Shown piece by piece: positions 11,525 to 21,300 of a stretch of DNA of 64,000 bases; the first letter of the stretch is position 1, and each line of letters starts with the position of its first letter. A model generated the notes under the pieces. It was not told where the DNA came from. It saw only the letters and a list, made by a program, of their open reading frames with translations, and did no database searches. The DNA lies in assembly GCF_964355755.1 (NCBI RefSeq), contig NC_092674.1, positions 13,027,001 to 13,091,000 on the forward strand. Reading direction: 5' to 3'. The position numbers were made by a program, and so were the translations under genes. Source of the stretch: Antedon mediterranea (Eukaryota > Echinodermata > Crinoidea > Comatulida > Antedonidae).

Positions 11525-13250
11525 GCCCACAGATGGTTCTCGAATACACAGTAATTTCAGCGTAACAAAACTGGCGATTTCAAATGTACGTTCCGCAGGA
11601 CTATAATACTATAATTGTCGTATACAGAAACGAATAAATAGACACGATGATTTATGTTGTCAACTAAAATTAGCACCCTGGGAATTACTTCCGAAGGAGA
11701 AACTTATCACAAAATGAGTCCAAATTTTTGATTTGGACTCATTTAAAGAAACCCAATTTGTGTTTTGTATGTAACATTAGGGTTGAGGGATGGGAAAGCG
11801 GATAGGTACAAAGAGGAACAATTTTTAAATATATTCTTTATCCACTCAGTAACGAAATATTTTTTTCATGTTTTATATGCCTATAAATAATATACCTCTA
11901 AATACAGTAAAACATTTGCGATTTAATACTTTGTTAAAACTGTCACTGTCATAATCGATTGAAATATTAAAGTACATGTCACGATACACCACTACGACGT
12001 TTATATTGTTGGTAATTATTAATTAATACAAACGTTGAGAAGGAACTGTCAGTATAAAGTTTATGTGTATATAATAATGTGTTTATATATCTAACAGTAG
12101 AGCCTATCCACAATGTCAGTAATAACGTTTATTTGTATATATTTTTATATTACACCCAACAGTACGAATATTCACAGTAAGAAATGTTCGAATCAAATGA
12201 GGACCAAAAATAGTTAATAGGTATTTACAGTATTGCTCAAGTTTATTCTCATAGGGCCCATATATTTACCTACCGTATGTGTTAAACCAAGGGCTCATAA
12301 ATCTAACTACTTGTGTTAAACCAAACTCTGGCAGACTGAGAGATTGGGATGTTCCATTCATCGCAAATCAATACATTTGTATAATCGTATATTAAATTAT
12401 CAAAATAGTATTTTTTTTACATTATGATGCTGTACTCTAGCTGTTCAACCAGTTTTCAGCTATTAAAAACAATTATCGTAGGAGGAGATAGGAAAATGCG
12501 AAGCCTCCTCGCATTTTTGTGGCGGGTATTTTTCAAGATGGACATCCATTAGACAGTGTATACCACGATCGGAAAACACCCCTATTTGGGGGCAAATCGT
12601 TGAACCTAAATTCGTTTTAATCGTCAATAACTAATTATCTAACTTAATTTAATTAGTAAACAGGGTTACATCAGGTGGTTAAAATCAGTACCGAAAGTAC
12701 GAACCAACTTTATATACCATCGAGTAAAAACATCTAGAAGTAAGGCGCGATTTACCGAATTTTGCCCTTACGTAAATTTATATATAGATGAAAGGGCGTT
12801 GCAAACTACAGAAAGCCACTAATCTCATATCTGTATTGACATCATGCTCTTGTAGTACTCTTTCATGTGCTGTTATACTTTATGCAACATTCTCTTATAC
12901 ACGATGCTGAATGCACCAATGTAAATTATAATACATTGGTGTTTGCGTTTGAACAAGCAGTTACGACTGACAACGTATCCAAAATGTGTTCAGGTGGTAA
13001 CACATTTTGACTGGTAAATTCCAATTTCATTGGTTTCATTTGCCGTTACTGGGAGTGGATAAGGTTTAAAATAAATGTTTTACCAATGTAACAGGTATGC
13101 TTATACCCAATAATTGAATGATTTATCTGCTGAATTTGACTTGAATCTGAGAAACCTTGTGGGACCTATTAAAGTAAAAGCTGGAATGATAAGTGACCAT
13201 GCTATAAATAGATGAGTCACCTCATCCAAGTGGCGGGTAAACCCTTTGCA
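11525..13250. other. No gene seen
   Basis: AT-rich sequence without coding signal. There is a small inverted word pair near 12496-12517 (ATGCGA...TCGCAT). Nothing else could be assigned. Confidence 0.4.
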
Positions 13251-13257
13251 AAAAAGC

Positions 13258-13434
13258 CGTATACGATCCGTATACGCTGAAAACGTATACGACGTATACG
13301 GATCGTATACGATTTCACTGTTTACATTATTTCCACTCTGTTGCTCCACAAAGAGTTGGCGTCGTATACGTTTAGCATACGTAACGTATACGTTGTTTAT
13401 TCATGATAAGAATATCGTATACGGGACGTATACG
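13258..13434. repeat. Cluster of nine perfect CGTATACG palindromes
   Basis: Seen: perfect CGTATACG at 13258, 13269, 13284, 13293, 13304, 13363, 13385, 13416 and 13427, with an imperfect tenth (CATATACG) at 13438. The first group is itself a larger inverted repeat: the 19-bp CGTATACGATCCGTATACG (13258-13276) is exactly inverted at 13293-13311. An 8-bp word is expected by chance about once per 65 kb, so this density is striking. The cluster ends about 80 bp left of the Tc1-like element. Confidence 0.85.
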
Positions 13435-14570
13435 AATCATATACGAACAAACTAGGCCATTTTATAAATTATAATAGCAGTAATGAGTAGAATAGAGCTA
13501 AATAAAACATTTACAGTACTGACTACATGTCATATACCAAGTCCACACATTTTACACGGGTGTGAAAAACGCGTGACTCGCGTGTAATTATGTACTGAAA
13601 GGACAAACTACATTCACTCATGCATGACGGCACTGAGTAATTCAGCTTCAGCGAACTGCTATCGTTTTTATTCGTATGTTTATCAAACCGAGAGACGACG
13701 GATGTGTCGCGTCAAAACAAAAGATCATTTCCTACGTCTCACAAACAATAGAATAGGAAATAATACGTACAGTGATTATAGCTAATACTTTCTTTCTACT
13801 GTAGTTAAAGTGCTATATAATTCGAATTTTATAACACAGAAAAATGTTAACATGATGTTAAAATTAGATCGTGGAAATATTTCCTAATAATTCGACGTCG
13901 AGAAGAAGTACATAGTGTGTTTCGCTGCATAGCGATCTCTATGGTTACTGTCAATGACCTACTTTAAACAACCCTGGATTTTGCGCGTACTACCTTGTTA
14001 CAACAACTTAATTGCATTCATCCACGTCACAGGGCTTCGTGTGGAAAACCGTCTGTGTGTATACTGTGCCGACAACAGCAGTTTAAATTTTAATGTATCC
14101 TTCAAAAGTGAAAAAGAAAACCGTCCCATTGTTAAAAAATAAATCATAAACGTGTGGCAATTTTGTAGTATTGTATTTTGTTTTATTTTGTGAATTGGAT
14201 TCCGTTATTAATATTGATAAACAAAATATTCATAGAGAGGTATTTTCTAAACTGCATTTTTTAATTATTTTATATTGAAATATTGCTCTGATTTTTATTT
14301 TCGTGGGAACGGAATTTCCTGACGGGCGTTTCCAAATAGACGTCACAGAACAATGTTCAATGTATTGTTTTGTGTGTAGTCAAAGGAATCTATTGTTATT
14401 TTTCTCAATATACAGCGTGTTTATAACAAAATAACAGCACCTGCATAAGCTTGTATGGGTGAAATACATTTGTGTGAAACATTGTCTTCGTCTAGTTAAA
14501 TTGTAATTAAATGAAAATCCAAGTTGCGCTATGTGTGGGTGGGCGCTACGTTAATGAGAAAAGCTAGCTG

Positions 14571-14652
14571 GCCAATTGTGTACAATATGTTTGTGCATGT
14601 AAAAAGTTTTATGTTCTCCAGCCAATCAGAGCAGGGCTCACAATCTATAAAG
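14571..14652 (+). promoter_or_regulatory. Histone-like promoter of the BEN gene
   Basis: Seen: CCAATTG (14572-14578), CAGCCAATCAGA (14619-14630) and TATAAAG (14646-14652), followed by an initiator-like TCAGTT at 14682-14687 and the ATG at 14703. The inferred leader is only about 20 nt. CCAAT box plus TATA plus a very short leader is the usual layout of replication-dependent histone genes. The 12-bp CCAAT word is identical in the transposase promoter. Confidence 0.6.
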
Positions 14653-14702
14653 TATGAGCATTTCAATGTTCATGTACCAGTTCAGTTTTCTGAATCAACA
14701 AA

Positions 14703-15092
14703 ATGTTTACATCTATGTCAGCTCGTCAACGTTCAAGTATTCCACGCGAGGCGTTAGTTTACTTTCCCGAAGAAGAAAGTTTAAGTATCGTTAAAACAAA
14801 ATTGATCGTCGGTGATGTTTCGTCTGGAGCAGCAGTCGAGGTGCTATGGGAGGGGAATTTGCTCCCTGCAGTCATCCGCAAACTGTCCAATAATCCCCAT
14901 GAATTGCGTGAATTGGAAAGAAAATTGTTGAAGAGAGGGCAAGCCCAAGACACTGACGTGGATAGCGAAGAAGACTCTGATATTGATACAGATGACGACG
15001 AGCAACCAACAACGTCAAAGCGTGCGGCAATGCTAACAAAAACGTCGACACCGAAACCAAAACAGGCTGCAAAAAAGACGAAGGGCAAAGAC
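14703..15092 (+). CDS. BEN-domain protein, exon 1
   Basis: Seen: begins MFTSMSARQRSSIPREALVY and continues through a compact module (YFPEEESLSIVKTK, VGDVSSGAAVEVLWEG, LPAVIRKLS) of about 75 residues. A very acidic stretch (DTDVDSEEDSDIDTDDDE) and a Lys/Thr-rich basic tail (TPKPKQAAKKTKGKD), nuclear-localisation-like, follow. The N-terminal module resembles the small beta-rich head seen on invertebrate BEN proteins; I cannot assign a named fold. The exon ends in phase 0 at GAC|GTAAGT (15092/15093). Without splicing the frame stops two codons later. This ATG is the first after the TATA box. Confidence 0.75.
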
Positions 15093-15230
15093 GTAAGTTG
15101 ATTAAAAAAAATTTTATTCAATAATTTAACTCTGGGGTTGTTAACACACACACCAACACACATTTCAATGCCCATTTTTTTACTCTAAGACTTTAAACCA
15201 AATTTACGATTTATTTTATCTATTGTACAG

Positions 15231-15884
15231 GTACCCAGGGTGTTTCTTCGCGGGGACGTAACAGCCGATGGTATGAATGTTGAAGAGTCAGATGTAGAAG
15301 AACCAGAACCTGAAGTACCCCCAGCAGTAGATGTGTTTGACAGTATTGCAGGAATGGAACGGCGACTACGCGAGTACATCGACACAAAACATAATGAAGC
15401 CCCTCCTTGGTTGGCCGACCTGACGCAAAATATAAAAAATATCGTCGCTGAACTGATCGTCCAGGAATTTCAAAATAACCGTGTCGCCGCCCCAGCAGAA
15501 CCAGAGATCCTCGACAACTCGGTGGGTGACGACGTACTGCATAGAGATGTCGTTGCAGAAGTAAAAAGGTGGGCCACGTCTGAAAGAAATTTTGCACTCG
15601 GACTTGTAAGAAAACTATTCACCAAGGATGAGATGCGAATGGGTAACGTTAATGGAAAACAGGGCCAGCAGCAACTAGATGTCGTACGAATACAATGGGT
15701 AAAGGATCGAGTAATCAAATCCTATTCCATTCCATTGAATGAACAAACACGAACGTGGAAGCTTTGTGTGTTAGCAATTGACGAGGGATGCCGGCGTCTG
15801 CGAAATCCAAGACCTCGAGCACCACTCCAACCACGAGCACCGATGCAACAAATTCAACCTGCTGAACCAGTCATCGATTTCTAA
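15231..15884 (+). CDS. BEN-domain protein, exon 2
   Basis: Seen: after a 138-bp intron (15093-15230) ending in TATTGTACAG, the frame continues VPRVFLRGDV to a TAA at 15882-15884, giving a 347-residue protein. It holds an acidic linker, a possible coiled coil (IAGMERRLREYIDTK...) and, at about residues 248-323, a BEN domain: ALGLVRKLFTKDEM, GNVNGKQGQQQLD, WVKDRVIKSYS, then WKLCVLAIDEGCRRLR. BEN domains bind DNA and chromatin and often act in repression. Here it could bind the element ends, control transposase, or modify target choice; that is inference. The stop is 18 nt before the histone stem-loop. Confidence 0.85.
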   Translation, partial: VPRVFLRGDVTADGMNVEESDVEEPEPEVPPAVDVFDSIAGMERRLREYIDTKHNEAPPWLADLTQNIKNIVAELIVQEFQNNRVAAPAEPEILDNSVGDDVLHRDVVAEVKRWATSERNFALGLVRKLFTKDEMRMGNVNGKQGQQQLDVVRIQWVKDRVIKSYSIPLNEQTRTWKLCVLAIDEGCRRLRNPRPRAPLQPRAPMQQIQPAEPVIDF

Positions 15885-15902
15885 TTATATCTCAAAACAA
15901 AC

Positions 15903-15918
15903 GGCTCTTTTCAGAGCC
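15903..15918 (+). terminator. Histone mRNA 3' stem-loop of the BEN gene
   Basis: Seen: GGCTCTTTTCAGAGCC, a 6-bp stem with loop TTTC, preceded by ACAAAC and followed by ACCA. This matches the metazoan replication-dependent histone stem-loop and its flanks, bound by SLBP, with cleavage normally just after ACCA. It lies 18 nt after the stop codon, a histone-like distance. No AATAAA lies between stop and loop; the nearest is at 16030-16035, downstream. Confidence 0.85.
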
Positions 15919-15927
15919 ACCAAAAAA

Positions 15928-15940
15928 ACAAAAGAGATTT
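15928..15940 (+). promoter_or_regulatory. Histone downstream element (U7-type) of the BEN gene
   Basis: Seen: ACAAAAGAGATTT starting 9 nt after the stem-loop. AAAAGAG is complementary to the CUCUUUU segment at the 5' end of metazoan U7 snRNA. The same 13-mer is present after the second stem-loop in this element, while the spacer between loop and downstream element differs. Confidence 0.75.
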
Positions 15941-16587
15941 AAAGCATTTAAAATGGCAAACCCCACATAAAAACCAGTCACCTTCAAAACATACCACATT
16001 AAACTCTAAATAATAATTATTATTATAATAATAAATAACATGTTGTGTGAAATAACACACAACATAAAAAGGCATAAACAAATGAAAATTAATATAATAT
16101 TGACAGATTGAATAATTTCAGGTAAATTTGACGTTTCGATCATTTTCGCAATGTTCAAGTATCTGACTTGATAATTATCAAATTAATTAAGAATTGGAAT
16201 TACCATAGTTTTATTTTGATTAAATTTAAGCATGACCGTACAACATTTCTATTCCATTTTATGTTTTCAATCCCAGGTCTTTTATACTGTGTAGACGCGC
16301 TGTTCACGGTCTAGTGGTCACATAAACAAAACGGAACAACCGTACATGCAACACATAACGCTGCAGTCATGATAATAAATAATTTCTATAGCGCACATAT
16401 CCACTAAAAGTGCTCAATAATTGATAAATTATTTGATGTACTTTTCAAGGCTTAGCATTTCTTAAGTTGTTTGAATAAAACTAATTTCCATATTTTAATG
16501 AATGGAATGTATACTATACTTTTATATTGTATGTAAATATGATGAATGACTCGTTTTTGTAAGTGTGTGTCAAAATGTAAAACTTTC
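15941..16587. other. Spacer between convergent genes
   Basis: About 650 bp of AT-rich sequence with no ORF, between the histone-type ends of the BEN and transposase genes. It has a TAATAATTATTATTATAATAATAAATAA run near 16008-16035 (given here only as a low-complexity tract) and an AATAAA at 16030-16035 on the plus strand that could act as a fallback poly(A) signal. Confidence 0.5.
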
Positions 16588-16600
16588 AAATCTCTTTTGT
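16588..16600 (-). promoter_or_regulatory. Histone downstream element (U7-type) of the transposase gene
   Basis: Seen on the minus strand: ACAAAAGAGATTT, identical to the element behind the BEN gene, beginning 8 nt after the stem-loop. It contains AAAAGAG, complementary to U7 snRNA CUCUUUU. Confidence 0.75.
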
Positions 16601-16608
16601 CAATTTAT

Positions 16609-16624
16609 GGCTCTGAAAAGAGCC
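16609..16624 (-). terminator. Histone mRNA 3' stem-loop of the transposase gene
   Basis: Seen on the minus strand: GGCTCTTTTCAGAGCC, identical to the BEN-gene loop, with the same upstream ACAAAC. The 3' flank is ATAAA rather than ACCA. It lies 29 nt after the transposase stop codon. No AATAAA separates the stop from the loop on this strand. Confidence 0.8.
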
Positions 16625-16653
16625 GTTTGTTTTGAAAATGTTGGTCTTAAACT

Positions 16654-17676
16654 TCAGTATCCGGAAGCTCTTCCGTTTCGTTCGATCACGACAGGTATCA
16701 CTTTATGAATATGTCGAATGTATCTGCCGCATAATTCAGGTGTCAATGTGGTCTTCCACCAATTTTCTATGCCATTGATAAGTTCCTGTTGATTTTTTGG
16801 TTTTACATGTCGGCGAAGATTATTCTTCAGTTGATGCCAGACGTTTTCAATCGGGTTGAGATCTGGTGATTCGGGTGGAGTCTTCCACCAATTTATCCCA
16901 TGTTCTTCCATATATCGTGTGGATAAATTACTTGTATGTTTAGGATCATTGTCTTGTTGGAACCTATGTGAATCAGGGAACATGTGACGAATATACGGTT
17001 GCAGCGTAGCCTCAAGTATTTCGTTAACATAAAACTCCGCATTCATGTTTCCCCCGAAAATTAGGAAATTGGTGGCACCTCTGAAACTGATTCCCCCCCA
17101 AACGTGAACCTTTACCGGGTGTTTAGCCTTTGGTTTAAGTTTTGGCTCCTCTCCTTTTTTGTAGAAGCACACCTTTCCATGCTGCTCCAGGTGAATGGAA
17201 GTCTCGTCTGTCCATATCACGTCTTCAAACATATCTCCATCATCTAGCATTCGGGTACAAAATTCTAACCGCTTCACCTTATTTACATCGCGAATCATTT
17301 GGCAGTATTTTGGTCCGCTTTTCTTCCATCCTAACTTGTTTCTTCTTCTTCTTATTGTGGATGCTGAAACATTTAGATCAAATACGTCACGGAAGATACC
17401 CGATATTTGGTAGGAAGTTAACTCATCATCATCTCGGTAAAGGTCGTCAATGAAGTGAGCGTGCTCGATAGTGAATTTTGGTTTACGCCCTGATCGAATT
17501 CTTGCAGCCCATGAACCGGTTTCCTTGTAAGTTTTAATTATTCTCCCCACAGTGTGTCTCTCAACTTCTACCTGCTCTTCTTCCCGGAGAACATCAACAA
17601 TTCTTCTTTGGCGCATGCCCAGCTCGTTCAAACGGACAATCCGTTCTCTCAGATACAATGATAGTTGACCTTTCAT
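16654..17676 (-). CDS. Tc1-family transposase, DD34E, intact
   Basis: Seen: a 340-residue ORF, normal length for Tc1. Residues 1-115 hold two helix-turn-helix units (LYLRERIVRLNELGMRQRRI...; GRKPKFTIEHAHFI...STIRRRRNKLGW). The catalytic triad is D157 (IWTDETS), D242 (FQQDNDPKH) and E277 (SPDLNPIENVW), with exactly 34 residues between D242 and E277. Other hallmarks: VHVWGGIS and the PPESPDLNPIENVW block. No stops or frameshifts. It should bind the CAGTACTG termini and cut and paste the element at TA sites. The gene converges on the BEN gene, and its mRNA would end in a histone stem-loop. Confidence 0.93.
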   Translation of the reverse strand: MKGQLSLYLRERIVRLNELGMRQRRIVDVLREEEQVEVERHTVGRIIKTYKETGSWAARIRSGRKPKFTIEHAHFIDDLYRDDDELTSYQISGIFRDVFDLNVSASTIRRRRNKLGWKKSGPKYCQMIRDVNKVKRLEFCTRMLDDGDMFEDVIWTDETSIHLEQHGKVCFYKKGEEPKLKPKAKHPVKVHVWGGISFRGATNFLIFGGNMNAEFYVNEILEATLQPYIRHMFPDSHRFQQDNDPKHTSNLSTRYMEEHGINWWKTPPESPDLNPIENVWHQLKNNLRRHVKPKNQQELINGIENWWKTTLTPELCGRYIRHIHKVIPVVIERNGRASGY

Positions 17677-17711
17677 TTTTGGACAGTGAATTTTTTATTC
17701 AGAAACACGAA

Positions 17712-17789
17712 CTTTATACCTGTCAAGAACCACGCCCAAATCTTATAAAAGAATTATCCAATCGACGACGTAAACAATCTGATTGGCTG
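17712..17789 (-). promoter_or_regulatory. Histone-like promoter of the transposase gene
   Basis: Seen on the minus strand: CAGCCAATCAGA (17789-17778), then a reverse CCAAT (CGATTGGA, near 17764-17757), TTTTATAAG (17750-17742) and TATAAAG (17718-17712), with the ATG at 17676. The CCAAT word is a 12-bp exact match to the one upstream of the BEN gene. TTTCTGAAT shortly after the TATA box also recurs in both leaders. Confidence 0.6.
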
Positions 17790-17829
17790 ATATCTCCTTC
17801 ACGATGATGCGTGATAAAAAATAGATACC

Positions 17830-19044
17830 AATTTTGCATATTTTAAATGAATGTTTAAATGTACATATATTTGGTTTTGTTTACATTATCTATTTTGCAT
17901 TACAAATATACATTTATAAATAAATATACGTCGGAAACGTTTAAAATAAAGAGGTTTTTAAAGTTTTTTTCTGGATATCGCGTCAATCATTCAGACACGG
18001 TTCAAAAACTTTGTAATATAATACAGTAATATTATTTTTCATATTAGAATATAATAGAAGTTTCCATCAACTAAAGTATTTTCAATTAAGTTTTTTTTCA
18101 CTTTGGCCGAATTCGAAGCAAAGCCATTTCCGTCATCCAAAACGAACGAATTTAATTGGGCATTCGCAAATAATGTTATTGTTATTTTGAGGTGTATTTT
18201 TTCATAAAAACTTTAGTTGGGTTTTTATGAATATAAATTTTACCTTGTAATTACTAAAATGACTAGAAATTAAATCTGAAAACTTTCCGTTTATACTGTA
18301 GAGTACTGTGGAGTGGAATGCGTTGATTGGTTGGGTCATACCATTTCCTAAGGTCATAACCAACACGCTATGCATGCCGTAGAGTGTATAGTGTGAAATA
18401 GGCCTAAAAATTAGTTACTGTTTTGTTTATGACGGATTATATATTATACTGTACGTTGTTAATTATTAAAAATACTAGAGTAACTGGAAATGTCGCGTTG
18501 TAGGCCTATCGTTTTTCAAACACCCTACTCAACAAGTACAATGAGCCAGTGGAATTGGCCGCCGAGAGCCGTTATCACCTGATGAATAAACACGCAATGA
18601 TTTGTGGCCTTGGACTAATACTCGATTGGGCTAATTTTAATGGAAAAATATATGCATTGCAATTTATACATCAAACAGAACAGAATATTTATTATTAAAC
18701 CAATTCGACATTCGGTGTTTGGATTATTATTTTATTTGGCCTTCTAAAATCATCGGATTCTCATCCTTTGTTTTGGTTTTTTTATGGGTAACAATAGACA
18801 GAAGTAAACTTTGTTACATTACAGTGACAGGCGTGTTCTGGTTACATAATCATGGTCGCGTTCCTTAACACAAATTAAATAAACAACAACTATTCAAGCA
18901 CGCACTGTTTCACGATCGTCATGGACCGTGAATTCCACATTGTAGCAGGAAGTAGCTGACGTCATGGACCACACGCCGATTACAGGTCCGCGGTAATTAC
19001 ACATATTTTACACGCGTGACAAACGCGGTTTATGGTACATGATT
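17830..19044. other. Right arm of the Tc1-like element
   Basis: Non-coding AT-rich sequence between the transposase promoter and the right terminus. Near the end it holds GTCACGCGTGTAAAA- and GTGTAATTA-like words, similar to words inside the left terminus (ACGCGTGACTCGCGTGTAA, 13570-13588), perhaps subterminal transposase sites. No ORF. Confidence 0.45.
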
Positions 19045-19545
19045 TGTAGTCAGTACTGTAAATTGTCATTACAACAAATACGTACGTAGGCTCTGGCCTA
19101 GGGCTAGGCCTCTAGCTAGCACCAGCCATTAGATAGGCCTAGTCTAGTAGTATTAATTATTAATAAGTAGTAGGAGCTAGAACATAAGATCATATTTATT
19201 TCTATATTTATTAGATAGCCTAGGCTACCGATAAAATTCAAACAACGTTTTTCGCAAGTAAATAAAGTACGCTAAACAGGTATACTACTAGGTAGGCCTA
19301 GAAAAAACAACCCATAACAAAAAGTCTTAGTAGTTATAGCTCTATAGCGGTTAGCCTTATAGTCTATCCGGCTTAGTAGATATAGAGCTGTCGCCTATGT
19401 ATCACCTACTAGTAGATAGATATTTGATAGATTTTTTATAGTTGTTAGTAGATTTTTGCCTCATTAGCATATTTCGCGATGATATTAGTAGGCGACACCT
19501 ACTAAATACAACTATGATTAGACTACCAATAATCTATCTAGAATG

Positions 19546-20640
19546 GATTCTTAATTGGCTATTATTTGGCTTTTAAAAATCTACATTAATTTGCTATTTA
19601 TGGGCTATTAAAAATCTACTAATTAAATGACTATTATTGGGCTATTAAAAATCTGTATAAATTGGCTATTATTTGGCAATTAAAAATCTACATAAAATGG
19701 CTATAATTTGTCTACTTAAAATCTACATTATTTGGCTATTAATATACTATTAAAAATCTACTAAATAATTGGCTATTATTCAACTACTAAAAATCTACAT
19801 TATTTGCCTATTATTGGGCTATTAAAAATCTACATAAAAATGGCTATTATTTGTCTACTAAAAATCTACATTATTTTGCTATTATTGGGCTATTAAAAAT
19901 CTACTTAAAAATGGCTATTATTTGTCTACTAAAAATCTACATTATTTGGCTATTATTGGGCTATTAAAAATCTACATAAAAATGGCTATTATTTGTCTAC
20001 TAAAAATCTACATTATTTGGCTATTATTGGGCTATTAAAAATCTACATAAAAATGGCTATTATTTGTCTACTAAAAATCTACATTATTTGGCTATTATTG
20101 GGCTATTAAAAATCTTCATAAAAATGGCTATTATTTGTCTACTAAAAATCTACATTATTTGGATACTATTGGTCTATTAAAAATCTACTTAAAAATGGCT
20201 ATTATTTGTCTACTAAAAATCTACATTATTTGGCTATTATTGGTCTATTAAAAATCTACTTAAAAATGGCTATTATTTGTCTACTAAAAATCTACATTAT
20301 TTGGCTATTATTGGGCTATTAAAAATCTACACTATTTGGCTATTATTGGGCTGTTAAAAATCTACTTAAAAATGGCTATTATTTGTCTACTAAAAATCTA
20401 CATTATTTGGCTATTATTGGGCTATTAAAAATCTACATTATTTGGCTATTATTGGGCTATTAACAATCTACATATAGATATTATTGGACTATTAAAAATC
20501 TACATATAACTATTATTGGGCTATTAACAATCTACATATAGATATTATTGGGCTATTAAAAATCTACATATAAATTGGCTATTAAAAATCTACATAAATT
20601 AACTACTGTTAATTTAGATACTTAAAATCTACAGAAATTA
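19546..20640. repeat. Satellite array 1, ~35-bp units in ~71-bp dimers
   Basis: Seen: tandem alternation of two related ~35-bp units. One contains GGGCTATTAAAAATCTAC and the other TTTGTCTACTAAAAATCTAC, giving a ~71-bp higher-order period through about 19800-20460, with more diverged copies at both edges. The central copies are nearly identical, which implies recent homogenisation. Confidence 0.85.
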
Positions 20641-20799
20641 AAATTCTAATCTTTTCTGGCTAAAATACAGATACAGAACAATAATTCATCTTATTGGCAA
20701 ATAACAAATGTATAATGACAATAATAATAATAACAAATCAATTTTTTTCTCGTATTTGTAAACCTTAATCTTGTCCATACATATGCGAGTCCGAAAACT

Positions 20800-21300
20800 T
20801 TAAGCACATATTTTAACTCAGTTGGACATGTAAAAGGAAGAATACCAAACAACAACAGTTACTTTTGTAACAATTTAGACTTATTAAGTGAAACAAGACA
20901 TTAGTAAACCAAATATACAGTATACATTTTATAAATTTATTTAACAAAAAATTAAGATAGTACATTATTTGTAAACCTTAATATCTTAACCATTGCACAT
21001 GTTTTAACTCAGCTGGACATGTAAAAGGAAGAATACCAAACAACAACAACAACAGTTACTTTTGTAACAATTTAGACTTATTAAGTGAAACAAGACATTA
21101 GTAACCAAATATACAGTATACATTTTATAAATTTATTTAACAAAAAATTAAGATAGTACAGTATTTGTAAACCTTAATATCTTAACCATAACATTGCACA
21201 TGTTTTAACATCACTTTTGTAACAATCTAGACTTATCAAATGAAACAAGACACAGTATCCAAATATACAGTATACATTTTATTTAAACTTCAAAATTCAA
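20800..21300. repeat. ~191-bp tandem duplication, about 2.5 copies
   Basis: Seen: TAAAAGGAAGAATACCAAAC recurs at 20831 and 21022 (191 bp apart), within blocks that also share TTTGTAACAATTTAGACTTA and ACAGTATACATTTTATAAAT. A third, shorter copy follows to about 21290. CAA-type microsatellite length differs between copies. No coding signal. Confidence 0.8.

Larger units (their letters stand above)
13515..19058. mobile_element. 5.54-kb Tc1-like transposon with BEN-domain gene and histone-type gene ends
   Basis: Seen: the termini CAGTACTGACTACA (13515-13528) and its exact inverse (19045-19058), with the similarity extending to about 26 bp (TCAT-TACCA block). The ends are directly flanked by TA (13513-13514, 19059-19060), the standard Tc1/mariner target duplication. 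The interior holds two convergent genes: a spliced BEN-domain gene (+, 14703-15884) and an intact DD34E transposase (-, 17676-16654). Each has a CCAAT plus TATA promoter and a histone stem-loop 3' end. The ~1-kb left arm and ~1.2-kb right arm have no ORF. Typical Tc1 elements are 1-2.5 kb with one gene, so both the size and the second gene are unusual. Confidence 0.85.

Noticed and set aside
13101-13455. ORFs on both strands over the CGTATACG cluster
   Set aside because: They are by-products of the palindromic octamers, which read VYDPYT/RIRSVY-type peptides in either direction; no domain or codon signal.
15893-16640. The inverted repeat around the histone stem-loops considered as the ends of a nested transposon between the two genes
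   Set aside because: Conservation is patchy: stem-loop with 5' flank and the AAAAGAG element match, but the spacer between them does not. No target duplication is present and the matches sit at gene-end distances, so paired 3' processing signals fit better.
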